The translations under genes were made by a program, and so were the position numbers. This document shows, piece after piece, positions 28,641 through 41,700 of a DNA stretch of 64,000 bases; the stretch's first letter is position 1, and each line of letters begins with the position of its first letter. The DNA is from Pisaster brevispinus (taxonomy: Eukaryota; Echinodermata; Asteroidea; Forcipulatida; Asteriidae), in NCBI GenBank assembly GCA_023634235.1, contig JAMKCF010000007.1, forward strand, positions 4,258,001-4,322,000, in the 5' to 3' direction. The notes below the pieces were generated by a model that saw only the letters and a list, made by a program, of their open reading frames with translations, ran no database searches and was not told the origin of the DNA.

Positions 28641-30879
28641 CACAAACTCAACACATGCACAAATACAAAAGTTGGTGGCTTGCTGTGAAAACGGCCGCGT
28701 CGAAAACGACCGCGGTTTACCACTGCGTGGTCATCATGGTGGTCATGGTGGTGTATGTAAACATGGAGGTTATTTAATATTTCATTGATGATTGATAACA
28801 AAATTATATTACTCCTGTGACCAGTTTTCAAGGCACCGACCATGGCTTTTTCTTTGAATTGAAAAATCAAAAACTAATGCAATGTATCAACTGATGTCGT
28901 AATTACCTTCCTTTGTTAGAAGTATGCAAATATCTATTAAAACTGGATGAACAATGCAACTTTTTCTTCTTGCACCCATCTTTGACACACACATGTTTGA
29001 TGCCTGGAATAGCGTTCCATTTGTTTGGAGTATAACCTGTCATGCCTGTTTGTTTTCAAGGCAGCACTGGAAAGTACGGTGTCCTGGTGAAGCCACTCGT
29101 GGAAGTGAGTGATGGATTTGAGAGTTGTTGTGATAATACTACACATATAGGACTGGTACAAGTCTTCACTTCATGTTTATTCATATGTAAGCTCAAGACA
29201 CATTATAGCTAGTGTATGTCTCACAACCAACGTTCTCAAGTTGCTAAATAAACCACTGTGTTTCAACTTATAACAAGTCGCCAACCTTGTACCACAAGAG
29301 TTACCTAAGAAACCACGATTTTTATTTCCAAAAGTCAGCTAGGTAACCCATGGAGCAATAAACTTGCTCCATGGGTAACCATACATGTAGTTAACCATCA
29401 CAATGTTTATGATTACGTGTACATGTTTCACACAGGCCAAAGGTTGACATTTTACCATCTAACAACACTGAACCAGGCCTCGAAATAACCCACGACACCC
29501 ACAGCAATTGCTGTGGTGCCCTGTGCTTTTGCTGTGGTGCCCTTGGCAAAGTTCCAATACAAATTAAAATTTTCCTTGTAGAGGAAAATTGCCGTGCCCC
29601 TTCAAGAGCGAAGTTCAAGGTCTGGTGAACAAAGACTTTAACAATTGTGTCAAGTGTATATTGCGTTAGTTGATTAATGACAAAATCCCACAACGAAACA
29701 TTGAGTTTGAAAACGATACATTTTTAACACGAACTGAACCGAGTTGTACAATGTACAGGGCTGGTAGTACACCAAGGTCATGGCCTATGTTTCCTGATGC
29801 CCCTTCAAAAGTTGACCACATTTTTTTCAGAACTTGCAATGGAAGTGTCCCTTGCAAAATGAAAAAGGCTTTGCTCTCTCAATAGGCCTAACAAAATATT
29901 AAGGCCTGCGTAAGAGTATATACAAACAAAGAATACCAAGTTCGAAAACAAGTCTTATCAGTTCATAAGACAGAAATCACCAGTACATTTATACACATAG
30001 TTGTATTAATCCAGCATTCTGCCCTTTGAACAATGTAAACAGAAACTGTACAAACATTGAAAGGTATGCATGCCAGAAAAATTACAAAATGTTTCTTTTT
30101 TTCTGACATTAAAAGCTGCACAGCTCTACTCTGTGGACTTTAACCGCACCACATTTAGGTGATAACAAAAAAGATTGAACAAGAATCTGGTAAATATTTT
30201 AATACATTGATTAAGCGCGCTGGCATTGGTTGGTGAGAAATACAAAACCTGGATAAAGCACGTAAGTACATGTATTTTTGTTTACAACATTGGTGGCCAA
30301 CTGGTATGCACTGTTTTTGACTTTATGGGAAATGGTGTGCAGCAATTTTGAATTTTTTAAATATCAGATTATAATCTTCATAAGGCATGATGAGTATGTT
30401 CATACATGTACCATACATGCTATAGGTGTAAGTTTTTAGCCAATCAATAAACAGATAAAGGTCCTCCCGCTCACTGGTCCTTGTGTTTTGTTCTTTTCTC
30501 TGGGAACAGTTGAAAAGGACTAGTGAGTGGGCCGGGGCGCCCGATATTGATTGTCAAAAAAGTCTCCCATTGCACTTTAAAAGTAGTCTTTTATTTTGTC
30601 AGCTAGCCTGGCAAACAAACACAAGTGTTGTGGGCGAGTCAGTCTTTCCCAACCCCAGTTCCCACTATTAATAGTTATATATTCCTCACTCTAAAAAAAA
30701 CAAACTCGGTAACTGAACACCCAAACTAAATAAATGTATTGGCCTCTCTGCTGATTGAATTATGTTGGTGTAAACAAAGGCTTGTTCAAATAACTTGGCT
30801 CATTTGTCAATTCAACAGAATTAAACAATATATATGCCTTTGGACTTTGACATAATATTTGTGGTGGTTTAGGGTTAAT
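28641..30879. other. intergenic, no gene recognised
   Basis: No supported exon. Around 29495-29545 the words TTGCTGTGGTGCCCT and TGCTGTGGTGCCCTTGG are duplicated in tandem, and a related sequence lies near 51270. An inverted repeat of CCATGGAGCAA/TTGCTCCATGG lies at 29348-29380. Confidence 0.4.
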
Positions 30880-31120
30880 GTACATTATACATTTACATGT
30901 AAATAAAGCATACGTGTTATGTACACATACATCATAGTGTACATACTGCAGTACATATATATGTATGTACTGTACATGTAGTGGGTACACCATAGTGTAC
31001 ATTTGTACTACATCATGTACGTGTACTAGGCTACATGATTTGAATGCCATGTTGTATACATATTGTACATGTACATGTACATGAACGTATACATGTACAT
31101 GTACAGTTCACTGTTTAATA
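30880..31120. repeat. TGTACATG-rich tract
   Basis: Dense copies of TGTACA, TACATG and GTACATGTACATG make a self-complementary, microsatellite-like region, densest at 31065-31105. Open frames reading YMYMYT on the minus strand are products of it. Confidence 0.75.
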
Positions 31121-32395
31121 TACAGTACTTGTAGATTTGAATTGATGCTTTGCAATCAGCATTTTGGACTTTGGTGGAGAGCATGATATTTTCGAGGACA
31201 CTCACTTTGAAATGATTGGCAAGGAAGGAGTGGTTGCACTGAAATAAGTCGTGGTTTGCTCTCCATGTTTCCAACTAGGGTCCCTCAGGAGACTGAGTGA
31301 AAAGTGTGTACAGCTAAATGGCATTATTAACTGATCTGACAAGCAGGCTTGGAGTGATCGGTTTTGGTTGAATTGAGGAGTAATTAAGGTCAATGTTGAG
31401 ACCTCAGTGATTGTGGTCGATGACAGTGTAAAATAGTTCTGAGAACAAGGGCGAAAGAAAGCACTGCAAACTAAAGGGCCCACATACATGTAACTTTGCC
31501 TTAGAACTTTTTTGAATTGTTCAAATTTGGGGTTATTTCTAAAAATAATGTTCTTGTTTCTTTGAGATTTTTAAACATGGAATGTTTTTAATGCTCCTAC
31601 ATGGCTTCGGTAAAATTCCTATGGCTGTATTTTTAATAACATTGTCGAGTGTGTATGTAATTTTCAGTGGTTTACTTATTTTGTGTTGTTCATTTTCACT
31701 CTCAGAGTTTTAGCCTGGATTTCTTAACAGCTTAAAGGGGTGTCCAAATTAGCTGAAAATTTCTAACTGGGTGTCCAATGACTAATTTATTCACTTACAA
31801 TACATTTACTTGGTAATGACAGATAAAACAGGGTGTCCAAATTTGAAACAGGGTGTCCAAAAGACACCCAGACACCCCTCTGGCTAACACTATGATTGTC
31901 ATGTGCCTTTGAACAACCTTGTCTGGAATTGGGGCGTTAATATTTATACTATCCAGGCCTGGAATTACACAGAGGCCACCAAGGCTGGATCTCTGTTGGG
32001 TTGGGCCTAGTTGGCCTTGGGGGGGGGGGTGCCCATTCAAAAGTTTCCCATTGACTTTTAAGTTTTCCAATGAGAGTGAGAACAAGCACGATACGAAATG
32101 TGTTTTGAACTTGGGTTATTAAACATAGTGGAATATTTGGGTTCTTTCATGTACGTCTATGTAGGGTCTGAGTGAATGATCATGTGTTTGTTAGTACACT
32201 ACGTGTGTACAAATGGCACGATTCAACACCCAAATGCTTTGTTTTCATGGTTGTGAGCTGATTTTGCTTGGCAAAAATACATGAAGATCTGCCTGATAGC
32301 GATGTCTTTTTCTAGATACATGTAGGTTTACAAAATTTGCCCTTTTTGGTTGCTTGAAATTGTTATGTTCTTTCTCTTTGTCTTGTCTTTTCCAG
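31121..32395 (+). other. region upstream of the AGPAT coding exons
   Basis: GGGTGTCCAA is repeated four times between 31738 and 31860, plus inverted GACACCC copies. The sequence just before 32396 is a strong pyrimidine tract with acceptor (TTTCTCTTTGTCTTGTCTTTTCCAG), implying a noncoding 5' exon further upstream that I could not locate. Confidence 0.45.
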
Positions 32396-32701
32396 TTTGA
32401 GAACCTATCTGACAATTTGCATACAACAACTGGGCATGTAGTGAAAACACTTTATTGCTCTTCAACTTGGTCTTCATATCATCCCACGTGTGACAGATCA
32501 CCTGTCCACCAAGCCTCACTATGAGTTTGTTGTCGTCCGTGAAGGAGTCCCCACTGTGCCTGTTGGTCCTCATCATGACCTTCCTCATCAGTGGGGTCAT
32601 CGTGATCCTGCTTCAGCTCTTGACGTTGTTCCTCGTGTACCCCTTCAGCAAGAGTTTGCATCAAGTCATCGTCTGCAAGATCATCTACCTGCACTGGGCG
32701 C
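32396..32701 (+). CDS. AGPAT3/4: AGPAT3/4 first coding exon (5' UTR 32396-32520)
   Basis: The acceptor is TCTTTTCCAG at 32395. The ATG at 32521 opens MSLLSSVKESPLCLLVLIM, and the following hydrophobic stretch forms the N-terminal membrane anchor. The exon ends HWA + 1 base, donor GGCGC/GTAAGTAC. This start is chosen because the length and hydrophobic profile match the family N-terminus. Confidence 0.85.
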
Positions 32702-35700
32702 GTAAGTACGGTCACTACCCAGGGCTCACCCTTAACACTAGCCAGCATAAAATGCTGTCTAAAAAATGGGCTAGTGAATATCACTTTTAACTTGCCCATG
32801 GGGATACTAAAAACTGTCCAAACAGTTATGTTCATATTGCGCGGTATTACTTGCTTTTCAGGTTTGAATAAAGACTTGTTAACTCTTTCAGTGCCAAGGT
32901 CGTACATTTCCGATCTATTTTATGTACTCAGAAAGTGTCATCGATCGTACATAAGTACGACCCATAATATACATGGTATTACTAGAGGACATTATCACTC
33001 AGGAAATACTACTGACTTTGGGATGTACCAAGGCAGCACAAATCAGCAAGTTTTTGTTTGGTGAGAAAGAATGGCAGAATTTTCAAAGATTTAAAAAGCT
33101 GGGCATTTTAGGTTTGAAACGCAAGAAAAAAAAAAAACCCCAAAACAGGCACTGAAAGAGTTAAAAGAGGTATGTCAGTATGTAAATTATCTTTGGGTGT
33201 GTGAATGTCACTTCATTTAACTGTGTTTAAACAATAAACTGGTTTTGTTCGCTACATGTACCTGGGTGAAAATTCACTAAACTGCACTAATTAGCTAGAA
33301 TGCCCTTTAAGCATATGTAGCACATAAACTAAACATCATGTCAAGATAACTAAAGCATCCATGTGAAGTACTCACCTAGATGTACCTACAGTAGCAACAA
33401 CTTTCTCATAGTTGCTTTGCAAGATTTTCAAAATGTTGGTAAAAGGCCGATTTGTGGACGGAAATTCGTTCAATCAGAAAATTATATTTTTGTTTCAGTT
33501 GTCTATTAAAGACATTAGTTAGCAAAGCTATCACTGCATGTTACATGATGATAGAATGGAGAAATGCCTTGCTGATAACAACAATAGCTTCAATGATTTA
33601 TGTCCGGTAAAAACAAAACAAGGTCATAAGTGAGCCATTTCGGACATAACTATTTTCCGTCCAATTTTAAGGTATTTTCTTGATACTACTTTCTATCAAT
33701 TAGTAAAATAGGAAACCAGAAACTTTAACCTTTTCCCAAAGGTTGTTTAGCCTAGCACTAAGTGCAATTGCTTTCATAATCTCAGATGCATTGGTTTAAG
33801 TGTGACAAAATGCTAAAAACAGCGATGCATATTTCCGTCCACAACTTTGTTATGTCCGAAATAATACATTTCTCTTTATAACATGTACCCCCAGTTAAGA
33901 AATCAATCAAGTTTATAGATGGAACAAGTGGTATTGACTTGTCAATTAATAAAAATCTTCACTTGAAACAGTTACCCCTAAACTCCACGAGAGAGGTGGA
34001 TTAAAAACTTTCCGTCCACATGAGTTATGTCCGAAATAGAAGTTATGTCCGAAACATGTCCAATGGAAGAATAAACATTTTTGGGCAAGTTATAATCTTG
34101 AAACTATGACATTTCTTGTTTTGTGTATTGAAGAACGATACTTAAAAACAATTAAAACCATTATTAACTTTTTAAACTTTTTACTCCAAAATATATTGAA
34201 AAAAATAATTTCGGACATAACTGTTATGTCCAGAATTCACTTATGCTTAATTTTTTGACGACTTAAACTTATATTTGTAATGTGGGTGGGGTGAATATTT
34301 AATGTACTTTATCAATTCAACTAACTAAAAATATAAATTGGCATTTGTGAAATAAATAATATCTGCAATTGAGCAGAACCTACAAAATGATCATCATTTT
34401 GAAGTCTCTCTCACAGAATGCCCAAGCTTTGAATGTGGGAAGTTAAGAATGATAATGAAAAGAACCATTTTCCTTGAGTCTCAAATAATGTATAGTTAAT
34501 TTAGTTGCACCAATTATCCCAAAGTAGTGGTGAAATTTGAAGTATTTTGTTCAAAAATGACTTTTACTTGTGTGGACATATTGCTGTTTCGGACATAACT
34601 TTTAAAAGTGGACATACAAACAGTGGGTATGGCTCTAGTCTACATGTAGGTTATGAAAAAGATAAATTGTTTAAACTTCCACAGGAGTGTGTGTCTGGGT
34701 GGGTTTGGCCAGTAATAGTACATGTGTGTACATAGTACAAATAAAACCTGTACTTGATGATGTACACAGTATACATAGACTACATTACAGTAATACTACA
34801 ACAAGCACTACTGTAGTTCTGCACGCACATAGCACACTGTGTACCGATTCTGCTGCAGTGAATAGGTAAGTGATAATTTTGTTGTCTTGTAACAAACATA
34901 AGACCTGAATTTAAACTATTTTCAAGAGTTTTTTTTGTAGGCTTAGAAAAACAAAGAGCAAAAGTAAATTCTTTTGCGAAAGGAACCTGGTAAGATCTGT
35001 TATAATAGACTGTTTCTGTATTTGAGATCATGACTTAAGTTGCTCATTAAATGTAAATAAAATTAAGTTAATAATCATTTTTTTATTGTTACTGCTTTCC
35101 TCTTAAAGTAAACCAAAGTTTCGTTAATTTTTTTAAAACTCAGGTTGTTAAAAAATGTTTACCGACTGGAGAGGACAAGGAGTGGAAGTCATCATGGGCA
35201 TCCCTAAACATGATGATCCCGATTCCAAACCCTATAACAATGACTCAAAGGGGTGCACGCAAGTCGGTGATGTGTCACAAATTTAACAAAAGCTGGCATT
35301 ATTGTTAAAGCATGGGTATTTACTTGTCATCCAGACCAACCAAAATGAAAGACAACTTTGTTCAAGTTAAATTTGTCTGTAATATATGATTTTATTAGCA
35401 GTTATAAAATGATGTTAAAATGTCTTTTGAGTTTAAATTGGTTGTTTCAGTTCTCTTCAAACATTTCACCTACTTTTTACTTTGAAGATGGTTTTAACAT
35501 GGTTTCACTGAAAAAAGGCCTTTAACTTGCTAAAAACCTTAATCTGTATAGGTAAGGCAGCTTAATGTAATTTGGGGAATATTTTGTTAGTAGACCATCT
35601 GCTGTCTTCCAGTAGATTTGTATTGAACAAACTATGGATGCTACAATAAGAGTGATTCAAATAACTTATCCAAGTACTCACAAAAATATGAACATTGGAC

Positions 35701-38700
35701 ATAGTTATGTCCGAAATAATGATAAATTTCAATATTATGTCCATAATATAAAGATGACTGAAAGAAAGTGATCCCACATCATGATTTACAATGATTTACG
35801 TACTAAACCATCAGTTAAATATAAAAAAAGGTGTCTCTTTAAGTCTTGTCCATGTAAAACCCACAAAGAGTTATGTCCGAAATGTCCACATTGTCCAAAG
35901 TTATGTCCGAAATTGTGCACCCATAGAAAGAGTATCTTTTTAACCAAATACACTCTAAACTTCAATGATTGTATGAATGATCAGTAGGTTAGTATGAGTA
36001 AACACAAGCATTGATATGAGACTAGGATTATTTGTTGTATAGTTACACTTCAAAATATGTGTGCATGTCATGAAAAAAACCTATGAAATTCACGCAAATA
36101 GCCATAATTTTTTCGTAAAACAACCATATAGTAAGTATTTCGGCAAAATTGTTGCTAAGCATATTTGCAACAAGGTGTTAAAAACATTAGCAGTTTAAGT
36201 TGAAGAGGTTTTTCAAAATGGTCTTATTTTATTTTATATTAACTGCTCACTTTTTACACGTTGTTAAACTTTAAGAAAAAATATTTTTAATATTTGAAAT
36301 AGTTGTAGCCCTGACAATATCAAATTAATAAATTAGAACAATTGGACTATTTGACTGAGTTGGAATGTTTCTCCTGAATCCATTTTGAATTTTTGACCCA
36401 AATTGAACATAATTATGGCGGCTTAGTGAATTTTCACCCACCTACCATTAATCAGTAAGATACATTGATGACATTATATGCTTAAAATGTAGGCTGCTAA
36501 AACTTTCGGGGGAGGGGGGGGGGGCAAGCAAAATGCACAGTTTACTAGCCCGGTGGGCTACTTTACGAAAAGCTTTTAAGCTCAAGTTCCTGCTACCGTA
36601 GAAAAAGTACATGTCAGGCGGATGTAGTAAATCCATGGTTACTGAATGCATGTATGCCTATTACAGGTATCAGAGATCTGAATTTCTGAATGACTTACAT
36701 GCACTATGTATGAGCCGGTGTTTGCACTATATTCCATCACCCCTATGGGCATACAACATGATTTATGCAAGAGCTAGGAGTAAGGGTTGGGGTTAGAATT
36801 AGGAAAATACAATAGCAGTGTCGGAACAGGGGTGCAGGCCTTGCACTCAAAGGGTTCCATTGCCTTCGGATTGGGAGATTGAGCTATAAAAGCGTTTGTT
36901 ATGAAATGAATTTGGTTGGAAAGATGTTATAAGTAGAATATATTGATTCAAGCAAATATCCCTTGAAATTGTGTGGTTCCTTTACTTTGTAAACTAACAG
37001 TCAGCCATTTTGTATAACCAGGTTTTTGTCTCCACAAAAATACGACCGTGTTAGGTCACGAGATACAACAATGTTGCAAAATCGTGGAACAATATTTGTG
37101 CAAAATCATGATGATATCCAAGTTGTACTTACATGATCAGTTCCATTACTTTTTCAGAGTTGGTATGGTTGTGTGACCACTGGTCCGGAACGGAGACAAG
37201 GCTCGTTGCTGATAAAAGATTCTTGGAACTTGTTGGCACTGAGCATGCCGTCATCACAGCCAACCATAAGGAGGATGTAGATTGGCTGGCAGTCTGGGTT
37301 CTTGCTGATCGCTTCGGCATGTTAAAAGTAAGTCGCGCTTGGTATTTAGATTTGCTTGAAAGAGGCAAAATTGCCATTACAGAGATTTAATGTAATACTG
37401 GGGCCTTGTTGTGAACAGACCTTTTCATATCGAATTGAAATGATGTACAACATAATGTAGAGAGTCTGAAAACCTCTAGAATGTAACATCTTGCAATTCT
37501 CAAGTGATCAACCAGACAATGCCAGAAGGGAAACTGACTGGGTAATCTTTGAAATTGTTTTGGGTTGAACAAAGAAGTATTGACTAGAAAGGGACTTGAA
37601 CCGACGACCGCTGGATTAATATGCCGGGGCTCCACCAACTGAGCTATCTATCCCTATGTTGGTGGTCTCCTTATTTTGTCAATATCTTTGTCCAGAGGTG
37701 CCAGTCAGAAGCCATTCAACCTGTAACTGCTGTATAGCCAGGGATCACACCCAAGTTTTTGATACATCCTGGGAAGCAGCAGAGGGATCACGTTATATAA
37801 GGGGTTGGGACTTTTTATTCTAGATATCAAGTAATAAATCACAGTTATAGGTTGAATGGCTTATGACTGGCACCCCCGCACAACAATATTGACAAAATAG
37901 GGAGACCACCACCATAGAGCTAGAGCTTTGTCATGTTTGTGGGTAGAGCGCTGACACATCGTTCAAGGAGGTCGAAGGTTCAAGTCCCACTCAAGTCAAT
38001 TTGTCTTTGTTTAATCCCAAACTATCTTGCAGTTCTGTTGGTTTATTTCTACACTTTAAACTTGAAACTAATCAAATTTGTGGGACTTTTCATTTGCATT
38101 CAATCTTACCCCCAGTGAGGAGTTTGGGCAATATTCAAACAATCATAGAGCCCTTTATTGACCTTCATTAAACCAGTTTGCTTGGGATGTAAATCCTTTT
38201 TCCTTTATCCATGCAATTATTGTTGGTCAAACAATGTATTTTCTAGCCATTAATAATTTGTTTTATCAATGAAACTCCGTTTGGATACCCATATTTAAAA
38301 AGACGCTTCTCATTGACTTTGCAGATTTTAATAAGGGAATAAAAGAGTTGGACAAGGTCTTGGTTGTTTGTTTAAAACCAGCAGAGTTGTCGTGCAATAC
38401 CGCAGAGTCCAGGCCGCTAATAATAATAATAATAATAATATTGAACATTTCTAGTGCGCCATGTCTGTCAATGATGACACTCCTGGCGCAAAAAACAAGA
38501 ACTCTGCTAATACACAAGACAACCAAAAGTTTGAAGGCTATATTTTCCGAAATAGAACAAGTATCTGCTTTTCTGAGTTGAAGTGGGACGCTGTTCTAGC
38601 CACCAATACCATTATGTTCAGGATGTTGGTCAGCCGTTCCCAGAGTACAGTTTTCGTACTTTTTTTTTTCATACAAGGGTCATAATATCGTAGCTGTCTT

Positions 38701-41700
38701 TTTTTTTTTTTTTGGTGTTAGAATGCAAAATGCCTGATGAAGAACGATCTCAAGTACATTCCCCTTGTCGGATGGTCATTCTCCATGCTGGAAATGATTT
38801 TCGTCAGACGTGACTTCACAAAGGACAAGAAGAACATGATCGCCGGTTTCAGGAACTATATCACATATCCAATATATTGTATGGTGAGTTTTTTTTGGAA
38901 GGAAAATTTGTGATCATTTTGCACGCTGCATAACAGAGGAGTCCTGACTCTACACTGAAACCTCTGAATAATAAGACCAGCATATCGAACACTCTTCAGT
39001 CTCCTGACGATGACTGGAGCAGGCTAGTCGAACCGCTTAGGTCTATTACGAACTCAACACGCGACAGTAAAGTTATAAAGAGAAGTCCCCTCAATCCACC
39101 ATAAGTGAAAGAGTAGTTCTGGCCGATTTATCTCCCCAGGTATTACTTAATAAGCAAGATACATTTTTTTCCAGAACTATAGTAGTCTTCTGAATTCTGA
39201 AATCCAATCCGCAGTAGTAGAATATATAGTAAGACAAATTGTCAAAAACAAATTTACGCAGCAAAGTAGATATATACATATGTACACATGGTGTTATCGC
39301 AAATACATTGATACCTCGCCATGCAATGCCTCAAAAGCAAGGCTACACATACTGTCTCAATAGACCTTTTTCTTGGTGCGTTCATTTGTGTCAGGTACCT
39401 TGCACCCAACAATGCCAATAACAGTTCTAATTCTCATACCATGGAAGGGACCAGACTGTCTTTTCCTTCCAGCCTCAGTTTGGTTACAATTGGTTCAAGC
39501 AGAAGAAAAAGCAACATGGCCGCACTGTGTTAAAGGTCCATTGCTTTCCATTTCTGCTGAAAGTTCCATCAACATGTACAACTTGTATGGCAAAGTGAAA
39601 CCTGTGCAACATATAGCACTTGTAGTTACGACATGTATGATAGTTGCATGCAGTGGTGTGTCGTGGCCGAGCGGATAAGAGACTGGACTCAAGCTCTGGT
39701 GTTTCTGATCAGAAGACTGTGGGTTTGAGTCCCAATCGTGACACTTGTGGCCTTAAGCAAGACACTTAACCATTATTGCTGTGACCTTTGGATGTGACAT
39801 AAATCTGTTAGTTCCGTGTGTTGTGTAATGCACGTAAAGGAAACCATTGCACTTAAATCGTAAAGAGGAGGGGTTCGCCCCGGTGTTCCTGGTTTGATTG
39901 GCTGCATATTGCACCACAACACCTTGTAAACCATTACATGTAAAAGGAGTATCTCACATCTCAGAAATGTAGCCCCACAGATACCTTGCAGGAAAATACT
40001 GAATGTTGAAGCGCCTTGAGCTTCACTGAATGACGGATATGAGCGCAATATAAGAAGCCACTATTATTATAGTAGTAGTAACATGAATAATATTACTAAA
40101 TTTGTTGTGCGCATTTCACCATAAACATGCTCTAAAGAGTATGACAATAAGATACAACCGTAAAAATCAACACATTCACATGTATTTGTCTTTCTTCAGT
40201 CTGATTTCCAATTTGTTTGCCCTTGGAAATATCAGAAAAAACTGTGATTAAATAGCCTGAAAAATCTATTAAAGTACTATTATGTAGATCAGCCCTTCTG
40301 CTTAACAAAATATTCAGGTTACTTTTTTCAAGTACCAAATATCATGCCTTGATTTGACACACCTTTGATAAGGGGTCTGGAATCAAGACGTACATTTGCA
40401 TAATCCTTACAACATCAATCCTGTTGGTATTGTGTCATTGTGTCGCACAAGAGCACATTAGCTGCATGCCCACAATTTTTGCTACTTTCGGCTCCAAAGC
40501 TGGCATAATTTTGTGTGTAAAATTCCCCAAAAGTTGCTGAATCACCCATGTGATCATCCAAAGGCATTTCTTATGACAGGAACAGATAAATTCTGAGAAT
40601 ACCTTGTGAAGAATGTACAAACAAAAAAGGTCACGTCAAATTGTTTGTTTGATTGAATTGGGCGTGGCCTACAGTGGAAATGGAATGATGTCACACTCGC
40701 AAACAGAATATTCACAAGCTGTGTTCTTCAAGATATTTCAATCATAATATGTAAATTATGTGTTTGAGTGTGTTGAGAGAACGAATGTTCCAAAATCCTC
40801 CTGTGGAATGGCAGTTAATAATGTTGTCAAGGGTGTCGCAAATAGCCCAAGTGATGTTTCTTTCTTTTGATTAGTTAGTAGGGGGTAGACCACACAACAA
40901 GGGCAACTTGCGAAAGTAGGCAAGTCACACCAAGGGCGACCTGTCCCCCGCAAAAATTCTTCACAGACAATAGTTTGCTGTGGAGCCTGGCGTCACCCAA
41001 GCTCATTATTTTCCTTACTCATTAGTTTAAGGCATAAAATTCTTGATGTTTACAAAATACTTATGCACAAACATATGTGACTACTACCCATGATGTGTAA
41101 GGCAAATTTTGATTAAAACAAAAGATGTCATAAAACTACCCAAAATTTGCATCAGTTTGTCCGGGATATTTTTATACACGCTTAGGCATAAAAATAATTT
41201 AATATATTTGTTTAAAAGTGATTGTTTTAGTAATTTTTTTAATTACCCATAATGCATTGCATGTGGTTGTGCATGTACAATGGGGGTAGATGTAGTGCAC
41301 ATACAGTATTTAATAGGGAACGTTGTGTTGAATTTTGTTCCAAGTGGTTTGATATGTGAGTTAAATGAACAAAAGTTATTTAAAATACACATTAAAACAA
41401 TGTTTCTCTCTTTATAGTAGAAATTGAATTTTCTTTACAAAATAGCCCAAAAATTGTGGTTTTTCTTTGTATTTTTATATATTTAATTTTTTTTTCAGAT
41501 ATTATTATTCTGTGAAGGAACACGGTTCACACCGGAGAAGCACGCCAAGGGACTCGCATTCGCAAAAGAAAAAGGATTGCCAGAGCTGAAACACCACCTC
41601 AGTCCAAGAACAAAGGGTTTTGTCGTTGCCATGGAAGCATTCGACGGAAAAGGTCATTAAAACATCGCTTTATTTTTAAAATGGGTTACATGATATGAGC

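Noticed and set aside
37133..37157. Start codon for the AGPAT protein at 37133
   Set aside because: The sequence before 37158 is an intron pyrimidine tract and acceptor; the exon at 32521 supplies the family's N-terminal membrane segment in matching phase.
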